From assembly GCA_001873135.1 (NCBI GenBank), contig MNYP01000046.1:1-42366 (forward strand): DNA of 42,366 nt, read 5' to 3'. Of the stretch, positions 8,145 to 16,987 are shown piece by piece. The notes below the pieces were generated by a model. That model saw only the letters and a program-made list of their open reading frames with translations, was not told where the DNA came from and did not search any database. Position 1 is the first letter of the stretch. Each line of letters opens with the position of its first letter. The translations under genes were made by a program, and so were the position numbers. Origin of the DNA: Helicobacteraceae bacterium CG2_30_36_10 (GTDB lineage Bacteria > Campylobacterota > Campylobacteria > Campylobacterales > Sulfurimonadaceae).

Positions 8145-11100
8145 ATGATAGAAAAAATTATAGAGTTTAGTGTCAAAAACAAATTTTTGCTGCTCATAGC
8201 TACACTCTTTTTAGCTTTTGCCTCTTTTTGGGCACTTAAAAATACGCCTCTTGATGCTATTCCAGACCTCTCTCCTCCTCAGGTAATTGTAAAAATAAAC
8301 TGGGCGGGGCAGTCTCCTGAAATCATAGAGAATCAAGGAACCTATCCGCTTATCTCGCAGTTTTTGGCTATTGCAAATATTGAGACGGTACGAGGTTTTT
8401 CTACCTATGAGAATGGTCTGATATATATTATATTTAAAGAGGGAACCGACCTTTACTGGGCAAGAAGCAGAGTCTTAGAGCAGTTGACTTCCGTGCAGTC
8501 TTCGCTTGATAGTTCCATGAAAGTAACTCTGGGTCCCGATGCAAGCGGTGTTGGCTGGGTATATGAGTACGCTCTAAAATCAAAAACAAAAAATCTCTCC
8601 GAACTTAGAACTCTGCAGGACTACTACTATAAATATGCGCTTTTGGGAGTTGATGGAGTCAGTGAAGTGGCTTCCGTGGGCGGTTTTGTGCCGACTTACC
8701 AAGTCACTCTAAAGAACGATACTCTTGTTAGATACAACCTCAGCATTCAAGATATAGCCAAAACTCTCAAAGCTAACAACAATGACACAGGCGGACGGAT
8801 AGTCATCCAAAACGGCTACGAATGGATGGTTCAAGCCAAAGGGTACGTGCAAAACTTAGACGACATCCGCTCACTTGTTGTTGCCACAAAAGCCGGTATT
8901 CCCCTAACCATAAACGATATAGCAAGAGTTGAACTCACACCCGCGGCTCGCAGAGGCGTAGCCGATTTGAACGGCGAGGGTGAAGTCGTTGGCGGGATTG
9001 TTATGGTTCGTTATGGCGAAGATGTCTACGCGACCATTAAACGAATAGAAAAGAAGATGGGTGAGTTAAAAGTCGACGGCGTTGAAGTCGTTGAAGTTTA
9101 TAATCGCTCACGACTGATTGAAAAAGCTGTTGGGACACTCAAGTCTACTCTTATTGAAGAGAGTATTATCGTCATAGTAGTTATTGCTCTCTTTTTGATG
9201 CATCTGCGCTCCTCTTTTATAGTCATCATTATCTTGCCGCTTACAATCGGTGCGACATTTTTACTTATGAAACTCTTTGGCGTCGGCTCAAATATTATGA
9301 GTCTCGGCGGAATTGCCATTGCAATCGGAGCGATGGTTGATGCAACCATAGTTATGATAGAAAATGCCCATAAGAGCATCATAAAAGAGGAGGAGAAAAA
9401 GGGAGAATCCCTCTCTAAAGAGGAGAGATTTGAAGTGATTTTAAACTCTTCAAAAGTAGTCGGTCGTCCGATATTTTTTGCTCTCTCTTTGGTTGTGGTC
9501 TCGTTTTTGCCTATCTTTGCACTCTCGGGACAGGAGGGACTCCTCTTTACTCCGCTTGCCTTTACAAAAACATTCGCAATGATGGCAGGTGCGATTCTCT
9601 CTATTACTGTAGTGCCTGTTTTAATGCTCTATTTTGTAAAGGGGAAAATCTTAAATGAGCGTAAAAATCCACTCAATAGATTTTTCATCTGGCTCTACAC
9701 TCCCATACTCACTTACGGACTTAAACTAAAGTATCTAGTGCTTGTGCTTGTAGTTGTGGCACTTGGGTACATCTATCCGCTTTATAGCGGTCTGAAATGG
9801 GAGTTTATGCCTCCGCTCAATGAGCAGAGTGTTATGTATATGCCCGTTACTCCATACGGAATTAGTGTGGACCAGAGCAAGATGCTTACTCAAAAAACAG
9901 ATGCCATCATAAAATCATTTCCTGAAGTGGCTATTGTTTTTGGAAAAGGGGGTCGTGCCGACTCTGCAACCGACCCTGCTCCCCTTGGAATGATTGAGAC
10001 TATCATAACTTTTAAACCCCAGAGTGAGTGGCGGGAGGGAATGACTTATGAAAAACTTATGAGAGAACTCGAAGAAGCTCTGAGAGTTCCTGGACTTGTA
10101 AACTCATGGACCTACCCAATTCGTGGACGTATAGATATGCTTTTAAGTGGCATCAGAACACCTCTTGGCATAAAACTTTACGGCAAAAATGCGGAGGGTC
10201 TGCAAAAATATGCCAAAGAGATAGAGGCAGTTTTAAGAGGATACGACAAGACTTTATCTATTTTTGCCGATCAGGCAAGTGCCGGGTATTATCTCGATAT
10301 AGATATAGATGAGAAAAAACTTGCACGCTACAATCTTTCAAAAGATTATCTGTTAGAGTATGTCTCAACGGCTGTTGGAGGCATGAAAATCTCTACTATG
10401 TATAAAGGCTTAGAGCGTTACCCGATAGCACTTAGATTTGAAGAGCAAGAGAGAAGAGACATAGAGTCACTAAAAAATATTATGATAAAGAGTCCGCTAG
10501 GCTTTGTTCCCCTGAGCACCTTTGCTAAAGTCGAGTACCGTGAGAGTGCCTCAGTCATTAAGAGTGAGATGGCTTCTCCCGTGACCTTTATATATATAAC
10601 TCCACATGCCGGTATAAATGCTGCCGAGTATAAACAAGAGGCGAAAAAACTGCTACAAAATATCAAACTGCCGGCAGGGTATTATATAGAGTGGGCAGGA
10701 CAGAGTGAATACCTTGACTCCGCTATGGCTAAAATAGTCTGGATAATCCCAGCCGTTTTAGTAATGATTTTAATGCTTATTTACTTTGCTCTCAAAGAGT
10801 TTATTCCGACGCTTATAGTCTTTTTCACTCTCCCTTTTGCTCTTTTGGGCGGGCTGCTTTATATAGATATTTTAAACTTTAACATGAGCATCGCTGTAGT
10901 CGTAGGCTTTTTAGCCCTCCTTGGAGTTGCGGCTGAAACAGCTATAGTAATGATAGTTTACCTCCAAGAGGCACTCGATACAGCCAAGGAGAAATATGCT
11001 GAGAGTTTTGGACTCCAAGAGCTAAACGAGGCGATTTACGAAGGTGCTGTTGCAAGAGTAAGACCAAAACTTATGACGGTTTTTGCGATACTAGCAGGAC

Positions 11101-11255
11101 TTTTACCTATTATGTATGCAACAGGTGTAGGAAGCGAAGTAATGCAGCGCATAGCCGCACCAATGGTAGGAGGAGTAATTAGTTCAGCCATACTGAGCCT
11201 CGTAATTATCCCTATACTTTTTGAGATTTATGTGAAGAGGAAAATAGAGAAATAA
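8145..11255 (+). CDS. cusA: CusA/CzcA-type heavy-metal RND efflux pump
   Basis: This 1036-residue inner-membrane proton antiporter has twelve predicted helices and two large periplasmic loops. It begins with the family motif D-A-I-P-D-L-S-P-P-Q-V. Met566, Met616 and Met665 are spaced 50 and 49 residues apart, exactly as the substrate triad Met573/623/672 of E. coli CusA, and sit in matching contexts (M-Y-M-P, A-P-L-G-M-I-E-T, R-I-D-M-L). This favours Cu(I)/Ag(I) over Zn/Co/Cd. The G-A-M-V-D-A motif in the helix 4 region carries the acidic residue used for proton coupling in the family. It is the last gene of the operon, with an AAAGG Shine-Dalgarno sequence before the ATG. Confidence 0.92.
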   Translation: MIEKIIEFSVKNKFLLLIATLFLAFASFWALKNTPLDAIPDLSPPQVIVKINWAGQSPEIIENQGTYPLISQFLAIANIETVRGFSTYENGLIYIIFKEGTDLYWARSRVLEQLTSVQSSLDSSMKVTLGPDASGVGWVYEYALKSKTKNLSELRTLQDYYYKYALLGVDGVSEVASVGGFVPTYQVTLKNDTLVRYNLSIQDIAKTLKANNNDTGGRIVIQNGYEWMVQAKGYVQNLDDIRSLVVATKAGIPLTINDIARVELTPAARRGVADLNGEGEVVGGIVMVRYGEDVYATIKRIEKKMGELKVDGVEVVEVYNRSRLIEKAVGTLKSTLIEESIIVIVVIALFLMHLRSSFIVIIILPLTIGATFLLMKLFGVGSNIMSLGGIAIAIGAMVDATIVMIENAHKSIIKEEEKKGESLSKEERFEVILNSSKVVGRPIFFALSLVVVSFLPIFALSGQEGLLFTPLAFTKTFAMMAGAILSITVVPVLMLYFVKGKILNERKNPLNRFFIWLYTPILTYGLKLKYLVLVLVVVALGYIYPLYSGLKWEFMPPLNEQSVMYMPVTPYGISVDQSKMLTQKTDAIIKSFPEVAIVFGKGGRADSATDPAPLGMIETIITFKPQSEWREGMTYEKLMRELEEALRVPGLVNSWTYPIRGRIDMLLSGIRTPLGIKLYGKNAEGLQKYAKEIEAVLRGYDKTLSIFADQASAGYYLDIDIDEKKLARYNLSKDYLLEYVSTAVGGMKISTMYKGLERYPIALRFEEQERRDIESLKNIMIKSPLGFVPLSTFAKVEYRESASVIKSEMASPVTFIYITPHAGINAAEYKQEAKKLLQNIKLPAGYYIEWAGQSEYLDSAMAKIVWIIPAVLVMILMLIYFALKEFIPTLIVFFTLPFALLGGLLYIDILNFNMSIAVVVGFLALLGVAAETAIVMIVYLQEALDTAKEKYAESFGLQELNEAIYEGAVARVRPKLMTVFAILAGLLPIMYATGVGSEVMQRIAAPMVGGVISSAILSLVIIPILFEIYVKRKIEK

Positions 11256-11328
11256 TTGATAAGAGAAGAGTCTATGGCAAAGAAGTTTAATCAAAAGTTT
11301 ATGTACTCTTCTGAAATATAAATACACA

Positions 11329-11347
11329 ACATCCAATTATTGGATGT
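11329..11347. repeat. Short palindrome downstream of the pump gene
   Basis: ACATCCAAT and ATTGGATGT form a 9-bp inverted repeat around a single central base. It lies between the end of the efflux operon and the convergent EF-hand gene. There is no T tract, so a simple intrinsic terminator is unlikely. It could be a protein-binding site or a weak bidirectional hairpin. Apart from a 15-codon reading frame at about 11274, I see nothing else in the 135-bp gap. Confidence 0.35.
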
Positions 11348-11390
11348 CTGCGTACACTTAAATCATATGAAGACTTTAGCAGATTTATTT

Positions 11391-11753
11391 TTACATTCCG
11401 CCTTGTCTCGCTCCATTGCCTTGTCCCATTCCTTTGCCTTGTCCCATATTAGGATTTTGATTCATACGCTCTTGCATTTGAGTTTTTTGATGATTTTGAA
11501 ACTCCACTTGCGTAAGAACACCGTCATTGTTTGTATCAACATCTTCAAAGGTTGGTGCATTGCCTGCATTACGCATCTGCTTTCCCGCTTCTGCTTGTTC
11601 AGTCATACGCGTTTGCTGAGCATTTTCGAACTCTGTCTGCGTTACCTCACCATTACCGTCAGCATCAAAATCACTATAACTAGGCATATTATTGCCCATT
11701 CCCGCCATAAGCACACCGCTAAGAAATACACTTGCTAATGTTAAACGTTTCAT
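11391..11753 (-). CDS. Secreted EF-hand protein
   Basis: This 120-residue protein has a signal peptide (about 1-20). It carries two EF-hand calcium-binding loops, D-A-D-G-N-G-E-V-T-Q-T-E-F and D-T-N-N-D-G-V-L-T-Q-V-E-F. Both have acidic or Asn residues at positions 1, 3 and 5, Gly at 6 and Glu at 12. The C-terminal tail is rich in Gly, Gln, Met and Asn with repeated M-G-Q-G. An AAGGAG Shine-Dalgarno sequence lies 6 bp before the ATG. It probably binds Ca2+ in the periplasm or outside the cell; no partner is known. It lies downstream of, and on the same strand as, the GMC oxidoreductase gene. Confidence 0.82.
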   Translation of the reverse strand: MKRLTLASVFLSGVLMAGMGNNMPSYSDFDADGNGEVTQTEFENAQQTRMTEQAEAGKQMRNAGNAPTFEDVDTNNDGVLTQVEFQNHQKTQMQERMNQNPNMGQGKGMGQGNGARQGGM

Positions 11754-11823
11754 TTTGAACTCCTTGTATTTTTAACATTATATCACTCTAACCATTAACT
11801 GATATATAAAAGTTCTCTGCCCT

Positions 11824-13485
11824 CTATCCTTTTTTCAATTCCTCTATGATTTTATCAGCCACTCTAAAAGAGTTTGCATAAATAGTCCAGGTGTACGGGA
11901 CACTGCCTCCTGTTGGCATAAAGCTCGCATCTGTCACATATAAGTTTTGCAACTCGTGCGCTTTACAGTTTTTGTCTAAAACTGAGGTTTTTGGGTTATC
12001 TCCAAACCTGCAGCCGCCGGCGACCAAGTTTGGCGGCGGTGCTGATGAAATACTGTAGGAAATCTCCTCCGCGCCCATCTCTTTTAAAACCTGTGTCGCT
12101 TTTTTTGCTAAATACTCTCCAATTTTTACATCTTGGGGATGTCCCCAAAGGTTAATCGCACCAACCGGCATGTGGAATTTATCTTCAACTTCAGCATCTA
12201 CACTTACAAAACACTCGTCACTCGGGAGCCAATCATTAAAAACTTCAAAGCTCAGCACTCTTGAAGTTGTTAGAGTTTTATGTATCTTTTTACGAAGCGC
12301 ATCTCCCCAGATAATATCTCCCTCATCATTGTAAAACTCTCTTGAAGCACGCGAGACAATGTTTGCGTGTTCAAATAAAAAGTCAATTGTTCCGCCCTTG
12401 TACTTTTTACCGGACTCTTCATAATCATACCAATCTTGCAAGGAGCGGTTAAAAAACACCCCCGCTTGCATCAACTCTATTTGCTGATTTTTTGTCAGGT
12501 TCTCAAACTTAAAACGACCCTGTCCAGAACCGCCACCGGAAAAGATTAGGTTGCGTCCGACCTCTTTGCTATTGTTTGCTATGCCATGTGGAAAATATAT
12601 GTTTTTGGAGTTTAAAAGAAGTCGCGCACTCTCTATGGCTTGAGCAGCTACGACAAAAATTTTAGCCCTCACTTCATGCGACTGCATATTTTTATCGTAG
12701 TAATGCACTGTAGTTATTTTACTCTCATCGCTCTCAAGTTTATAGACAAAAGCTTCTGTGATTATCTCCGCCTTGCATTTTTGCAAAAGAGCCGCTCTTG
12801 CACTCCCTTTTGCTCCGGTTGCACAGCCGTAGCTTCCACAAAAGTTACTATAAGAACAAGCGTTTCTATTTAGCGTGGCATGTGGAAGTATGGCTCTGGG
12901 AGTCGGTATACTTTCAAACCCTAAATTTGCACATGCCGAGTCAAACCACTTAGTCACGCCATTCTCTTCAAGCTTGGCATGTGGAAAGTTCGGAGTACTG
13001 CGTGGTTCAGAAAATTTGTGTTTCGTAATATTGCCGGACACGCCCACAACTCTTTCAACCTTCTCATAGTAAGGCTCCAGCTCTTCATAACTTATAGGCC
13101 AGTCAACAACATTTGCACCCTCAATTTCTCCATAAACGCTTTTGAGTTTAAAGTCGTTTGGCTTCATTCTGTGAAAATAACCGCTCATAAGATTAGACGA
13201 GCCTCCGACCATTGAGCCGTTCCAAAAACTCCACTCCGCTTCACTCCCGACATAACGGGTTATTGAGCCATCTTCTTCTCTTTGGTTGATTACATGCTGT
13301 TCCTCTTTTAAAAGAGGGGTGAACATATTTCTGCGCGAAACTCCAAGTTCATCTTTGGAAAAATCTTCTTCTTTATAGTTTTTTCCCTTTTCTAAAACAA
13401 CTACATTAAAACCTGCATTGCTGAGTTCATACGCAATCGGTGAACCGCCTGCTCCGCTTCCTATTATACAAACATCATACATCAT
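11824..13485 (-). CDS. GMC-family FAD-dependent oxidoreductase
   Basis: This 553-residue flavoprotein has the N-terminal dinucleotide motif IIGSGAGGSPIAYEL (about 7-21) followed by the E-K-G-K strand end. The C-terminal GMC signature G-G-C-R-F-G-D and the V-T-D-A-S-F-M-P-T segment are present. It resembles the large subunits of membrane-bound gluconate- or sorbitol-type dehydrogenases, which pass electrons to a cytochrome c subunit; no such cytochrome gene is next to it. The gene overlaps the small-subunit gene by ATGA, so the two probably form a complex exported with the small subunit's Tat signal. The substrate cannot be read from the sequence. The gene carries three exact copies of the dispersed motif (12167, 12877, 12976) and two near copies. 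Confidence 0.85.
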   Translation of the reverse strand: MMYDVCIIGSGAGGSPIAYELSNAGFNVVVLEKGKNYKEEDFSKDELGVSRRNMFTPLLKEEQHVINQREEDGSITRYVGSEAEWSFWNGSMVGGSSNLMSGYFHRMKPNDFKLKSVYGEIEGANVVDWPISYEELEPYYEKVERVVGVSGNITKHKFSEPRSTPNFPHAKLEENGVTKWFDSACANLGFESIPTPRAILPHATLNRNACSYSNFCGSYGCATGAKGSARAALLQKCKAEIITEAFVYKLESDESKITTVHYYDKNMQSHEVRAKIFVVAAQAIESARLLLNSKNIYFPHGIANNSKEVGRNLIFSGGGSGQGRFKFENLTKNQQIELMQAGVFFNRSLQDWYDYEESGKKYKGGTIDFLFEHANIVSRASREFYNDEGDIIWGDALRKKIHKTLTTSRVLSFEVFNDWLPSDECFVSVDAEVEDKFHMPVGAINLWGHPQDVKIGEYLAKKATQVLKEMGAEEISYSISSAPPPNLVAGGCRFGDNPKTSVLDKNCKAHELQNLYVTDASFMPTGGSVPYTWTIYANSFRVADKIIEELKKG

Positions 13486-13973
13486 AACAGAGGCTCCTTC
13501 GGACGTGGCATGCCTGCGGCAAACTCAAGCCATTTCTGCCCGTTTTCATTTTTATTTACACCGTAAACTTTGTCACTGAATGTTGCTTCCATTACATACG
13601 ACAAGAGAGCATAGATCCAATTCTCGCCCCATTTTTCTTTTGAAACAATTTTTAGTATCTCTTGACGCTTGTCCGCTGAGAGTTGTGTGTAGGTTTTTTT
13701 GTACTGGGCAACCGCTTCTTCATTAAGCCATTGCGCTCCATTTCTTATAGAAGTTTTCTCTTCTTCGGTTACTCTGGTATGGTGCAGTATTATCAGTAAA
13801 TAAGCCCGAACATCTACTTCTAACTTCTTGGCATGTGCAAACAGATCTTCTGCGGCAATTACCATAGTATCTAAAGGATAGACTGCTCCAAAAAGTTTAC
13901 CTGCGGACATTACTATAACTGCAGTGGTTAAAAAGCTAGTTTTTAAAAAAGCTCTACGGGAGTTCAAAATCAA
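13482..13973 (-). CDS. Tat-exported small subunit of the GMC dehydrogenase (gluconate 2-dehydrogenase subunit 3-like)
   Basis: This 163-residue protein starts with a clear twin-arginine signal, S-R-R-A-F-L-K, followed by a hydrophobic stretch. The rest matches the gluconate 2-dehydrogenase subunit 3 family: a helical domain ending in G-x-P-R-P near the C-terminus. Such subunits carry the flavoprotein partner across the membrane by the Tat route. The start is TTG at 13973, preceded by AAGGAAGG. The next in-frame TTG, two codons on, is an alternative. It overlaps the downstream flavoprotein gene by 4 bp. Confidence 0.78.
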   Translation of the reverse strand: MILNSRRAFLKTSFLTTAVIVMSAGKLFGAVYPLDTMVIAAEDLFAHAKKLEVDVRAYLLIILHHTRVTEEEKTSIRNGAQWLNEEAVAQYKKTYTQLSADKRQEILKIVSKEKWGENWIYALLSYVMEATFSDKVYGVNKNENGQKWLEFAAGMPRPKEPLL

Positions 13974-13998
13974 AGTTACCTTCCTTTTAAGTACAGGC

Positions 13999-15594
13999 TC
14001 AAATATAATTAATTATCTCTTTGCTTGTCTCTTCGTTTTCAACGATTATATTTTTAAAACCCATGTCCATAAGACTTTTTTTCTCTCTTATAGAGTGTAT
14101 TTTAATAATCACCTTGTCGGGGTGAACAACTCTTTGAATCATCTGAGAGAGCAGGTAGAGTTTTTTTGCATTATCTATGGCAATGATAATTTTTTTGGCT
14201 CTGGAAATATAGGCTTTGTTCAAAATCTCTCTGTTTGCCGCATTTCCAAATATAACAGATTCATGTTTTGTCTGTGCCAAATGAAACATATCGGGGTTAT
14301 TTTCTACAACAATATAAAACTCGCCGTCATTTTTTAGTTTTTGGGCAACATTCTGCCCAAACTCACCGTAACCTAGAACTACCACATGGTCACGTATCGA
14401 GGTACTAAACATAGACTCTTGCTGCTCATCGGTATCGCTTTTTATAAGAAGGTCGGCTATAGAACTTAAGTTGTTAAGTATGAAAGGGGTCATAATCATG
14501 GAGAGCACTATAGTTATGGTCATCACTTGCCCATAAGGCGAATCAACAAGGGAATGTGCACGTGCAAGTTCTAAAATCGCCAGAGCAAACTCACCAATCT
14601 GGATGAGTGAAAAAGCTGTTTTTATACTTGTTCTTTTATTGTTCTTTTTACTCAGTCTGGTTATTAAAAAAATTATGCTAAATTTTATAAACATAATTGC
14701 AAAAAGCAAAAGTACAATAATATGTGCATACTCAAACATTACGTCAAACTTAATCTGCATACCTATTGTTATAAAGAAAACCCCTAAAAGCAAGTCTCTA
14801 AAGGGAACTAGATCTGCTTCTGCCTGATGTTTGTATTTTGTCTCGGCGATGAGCATTCCCGCAACAAAAGCACCTAAAGAGTATGAGAAACCAAGGAAGT
14901 GTGCCCCGTAAGAAGCAGCGATCGCCAAAAATAAAATGGAGCCGATGAAAAGCTCATCAGAGTGTGTTTTTATAATTTGCGTCAAAAACGGTTCGAGTAA
15001 ATATTTACCCACAACATACAAAACAACGCCGATAATCACAATGCCAAGAACAATGCCCACCATAATATTCTCAATACTGTTCTGGGATGAACTGATGACG
15101 CCGATAACAATCAAAATAGGAATAACGGCAATATCTTGCATGATTAAAATACCCAAGGCATTTTTACCATACTGCTTGTTTATTTCACCCGTTTCATTAA
15201 ATGTTTTTAAAACTATGGCAGTAGAGCTCATTGCCACCGCCAAAGAGATAACCAAAGCACTGTATTGGCTGAGACTAAACACGTAATAAGCAAGAATAAA
15301 AACAATCAAAGCGGTAATAAGAATCTGTGCGCTGCCCACAACAAATACCTCATACTTCATCTCTTTTAAGTTTTTTACGGAAAATTCCAGTCCTATAGTA
15401 AACATTAAAAAAACTATACCAAACTCAGCAACCTCTTTGAGTTGAAAATTATTTGCTACGTTGTGCAGTCCAAACATATACGAAATAATTGTACCCGTAA
15501 TGATATAGCCGATTATCGTCGGCAAACCAAACTTTTTTAGTATGATATTGAGTAGCAATGAAATAAAAAGTGCTGTGACTATTATGGCAAGCAT
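13999..15594 (-). CDS. Kef-type (CPA2) potassium/proton antiporter with TrkA-N domain
   Basis: This 531-residue membrane protein has about twelve helices in the first 380 residues, with the CPA2 features G-L-P-T-I-I-G-Y-I near the N-terminus and G-L-E-F-S-V in the next helices. A cytoplasmic Rossmann TrkA-N domain begins at about residue 400 (V-V-L-G-Y-G-E-F-G-Q-N-V). It resembles KefB/KefC/YbaL transporters, which release K+ in response to glutathione adducts or nucleotides. No separate KefF/KefG-type ancillary gene is adjacent. The start overlaps the stop of the upstream MscS gene (ATGA). The pairing of an ion exporter with a mechanosensitive channel points to osmotic or turgor control. Confidence 0.9.
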   Translation of the reverse strand: MLAIIVTALFISLLLNIILKKFGLPTIIGYIITGTIISYMFGLHNVANNFQLKEVAEFGIVFLMFTIGLEFSVKNLKEMKYEVFVVGSAQILITALIVFILAYYVFSLSQYSALVISLAVAMSSTAIVLKTFNETGEINKQYGKNALGILIMQDIAVIPILIVIGVISSSQNSIENIMVGIVLGIVIIGVVLYVVGKYLLEPFLTQIIKTHSDELFIGSILFLAIAASYGAHFLGFSYSLGAFVAGMLIAETKYKHQAEADLVPFRDLLLGVFFITIGMQIKFDVMFEYAHIIVLLLFAIMFIKFSIIFLITRLSKKNNKRTSIKTAFSLIQIGEFALAILELARAHSLVDSPYGQVMTITIVLSMIMTPFILNNLSSIADLLIKSDTDEQQESMFSTSIRDHVVVLGYGEFGQNVAQKLKNDGEFYIVVENNPDMFHLAQTKHESVIFGNAANREILNKAYISRAKKIIIAIDNAKKLYLLSQMIQRVVHPDKVIIKIHSIREKKSLMDMGFKNIIVENEETSKEIINYI

Positions 15595-16910
15595 CAGACT
15601 CTCTCTTTCATATGTAACTCTAACTGAGGAAAGGGTATAGAAATATTGTTGGCACGTAAAGCGTTATAGATTAAAATTAGAAAATCAGACCTTAAAGACA
15701 TACTTTTTGTTTTAATGTAGAGCAGATTACTTGCACTTAGAGCACCCAGTACTGCGTTTTTTACATCATCAACTTCTGTATCGAATGCGACGGAAAATGG
15801 GATAAGCAATCGCCTGACTTTATCTTCAAGTGTCCAATCAACTACGTTGTTTTGTATAAATGATGAGTTTGGAACTACAATGTCAATATTGTCAAAGGTT
15901 TTAACAGTCGTTGAACGGATACGGATATCTGTTACTGCTCCAAGGACAATATCATTAATTTCAATTGTGTCACCAACTCTAATAGTTCGTTCAAACATTA
16001 AAATAATGCCTGCTATAAAGTTTGAAACAACTGTTTGAAGACCAAAACCAATACCAATAGAGAGAGCCCCGGCTATGAGAGAGATGGAACTCATGTCTAT
16101 TCCAATACTGCCAAGAGCAATAATAAAAAATAGCAGTACAATAGATGTAGAGAGACTGAGAAAACTCATTGGACGCTCATTATAAACAAATATTGGAGAT
16201 GTGCTTATTTCTATTTCTCGCTTAATAGCCTCTATTTTATCACTATCTTCAATTACAGCTTTTTCAAGACGGAGTTTTTGAGAGACCTTCTTTTGCACAC
16301 TCTCTTCAAACTTTGTATCTAAAGAGATTTGTTTTGAAGAGATAGAATCCCAATCACTGCACTCAACCGAGTTAAGGCTGTTGTTTAATAAATCACTTAT
16401 CTCTTCTTGATGCTCTTGGATAAGAGAAATTTTTTCTTTAATATTTTTTTGCTGTATCTTATAATAGGCAAATTGCAATTGATAGGAGAGCAGTTTAGGT
16501 TTTTCATACTCAGTAATACGCTCAATACTCTTTTTTAAAAGCAGTAATTTTGACTGTATCTCACTTGCTGTACTAAAATTTTGTTCCTGCTTATACGTCA
16601 GCAGAGCTAAGGTATTGATGGCGTTATAATAATTTTCTGTGGTAATTTTTTCATTTTTAAGTATTTTTACATCATATTTGTCGATTTTAATTTTGCTTGA
16701 TGTTGCCTCTCGCAGTCTAGATAGTTGCATGATTTCATCTTTAATGATCTCTTCACTGCGCATTCCCTTATTTGACGCATAATCAATGCTTTTTTTTATC
16801 TCATCATAATAATTTTCTTTATCTGCATTTTCAAATAATTTTACATCAATCTCTGCAGAGAATAAACTTATGCAAAGTAAAAAAAATAGTAAGAGCTTAT
16901 TCTTGGGCAT
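15594..16910 (-). CDS. MscS-family mechanosensitive channel with shortened cytoplasmic domain
   Basis: The start at 16910 gives a signal peptide (M-P-K-N-K-L-L-L-F-F) behind an AGGAAA Shine-Dalgarno sequence. The longer frame from 16967 would begin inside the motif palindrome and is rejected. Residues about 25-235 form a periplasmic helical region, followed by helices and the pore helix with G-A-L-S-I-G-I-G-F-G-L-Q. The conserved F-E-R-x-I-R-V-G-D and V-V-P-N-S-S-F stretches follow. After V-D-D-V-K-N-A-V the alpha/beta part of the cytoplasmic domain is about 25-30 residues shorter than in E. coli MscS. The N-E-L-G-A-S-S-I-N-F strand region is missing, yet the ending I-P-F-P-Q is kept. The frame is intact across the join. 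It is coupled to the downstream antiporter gene. Confidence 0.85.
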   Translation of the reverse strand: MPKNKLLLFFLLCISLFSAEIDVKLFENADKENYYDEIKKSIDYASNKGMRSEEIIKDEIMQLSRLREATSSKIKIDKYDVKILKNEKITTENYYNAINTLALLTYKQEQNFSTASEIQSKLLLLKKSIERITEYEKPKLLSYQLQFAYYKIQQKNIKEKISLIQEHQEEISDLLNNSLNSVECSDWDSISSKQISLDTKFEESVQKKVSQKLRLEKAVIEDSDKIEAIKREIEISTSPIFVYNERPMSFLSLSTSIVLLFFIIALGSIGIDMSSISLIAGALSIGIGFGLQTVVSNFIAGIILMFERTIRVGDTIEINDIVLGAVTDIRIRSTTVKTFDNIDIVVPNSSFIQNNVVDWTLEDKVRRLLIPFSVAFDTEVDDVKNAVLGALSASNLLYIKTKSMSLRSDFLILIYNALRANNISIPFPQLELHMKERV

Positions 16911-16944
16911 CTGTGTTTTCCTGTATGGTAAAAGATTAATGCCT

Positions 16945-16970
16945 GGCATGTGGAAACATTTCCACATGCC
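16945..16970. repeat. Near-perfect palindrome built from two motif copies
   Basis: GGCATGTGGAAA (16945-16956) and TTTCCACATGCC (16959-16970) are exact reverse complements with two bases between them. The palindrome lies between the stop of the M42 peptidase gene and the start of the MscS gene, both on the minus strand. A hairpin here would separate the two transcription units, but no run of T follows. Both arms are perfect copies of the dispersed motif. Confidence 0.8.
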
Positions 16971-16987
16971 GACTTTTTAACCTTAGG

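Noticed and set aside
11340-11738. 132-residue plus-strand frame opposite the EF-hand gene
   Set aside because: The minus-strand frame has a signal peptide, two EF hands and a good ribosome-binding site; the plus frame has none of these.
12583-12591. Further GCCATGTGG-like words counted as exact motif copies
   Set aside because: They differ at one base, so they are listed only as near copies. Some others, such as the conserved F-P-H-G site of PPK2 near 19995, are explained by protein conservation.
16911-16967. Upstream start of the MscS gene
   Set aside because: It begins inside the palindrome and would place 19 residues before a clear signal peptide that has its own AGGAAA site.
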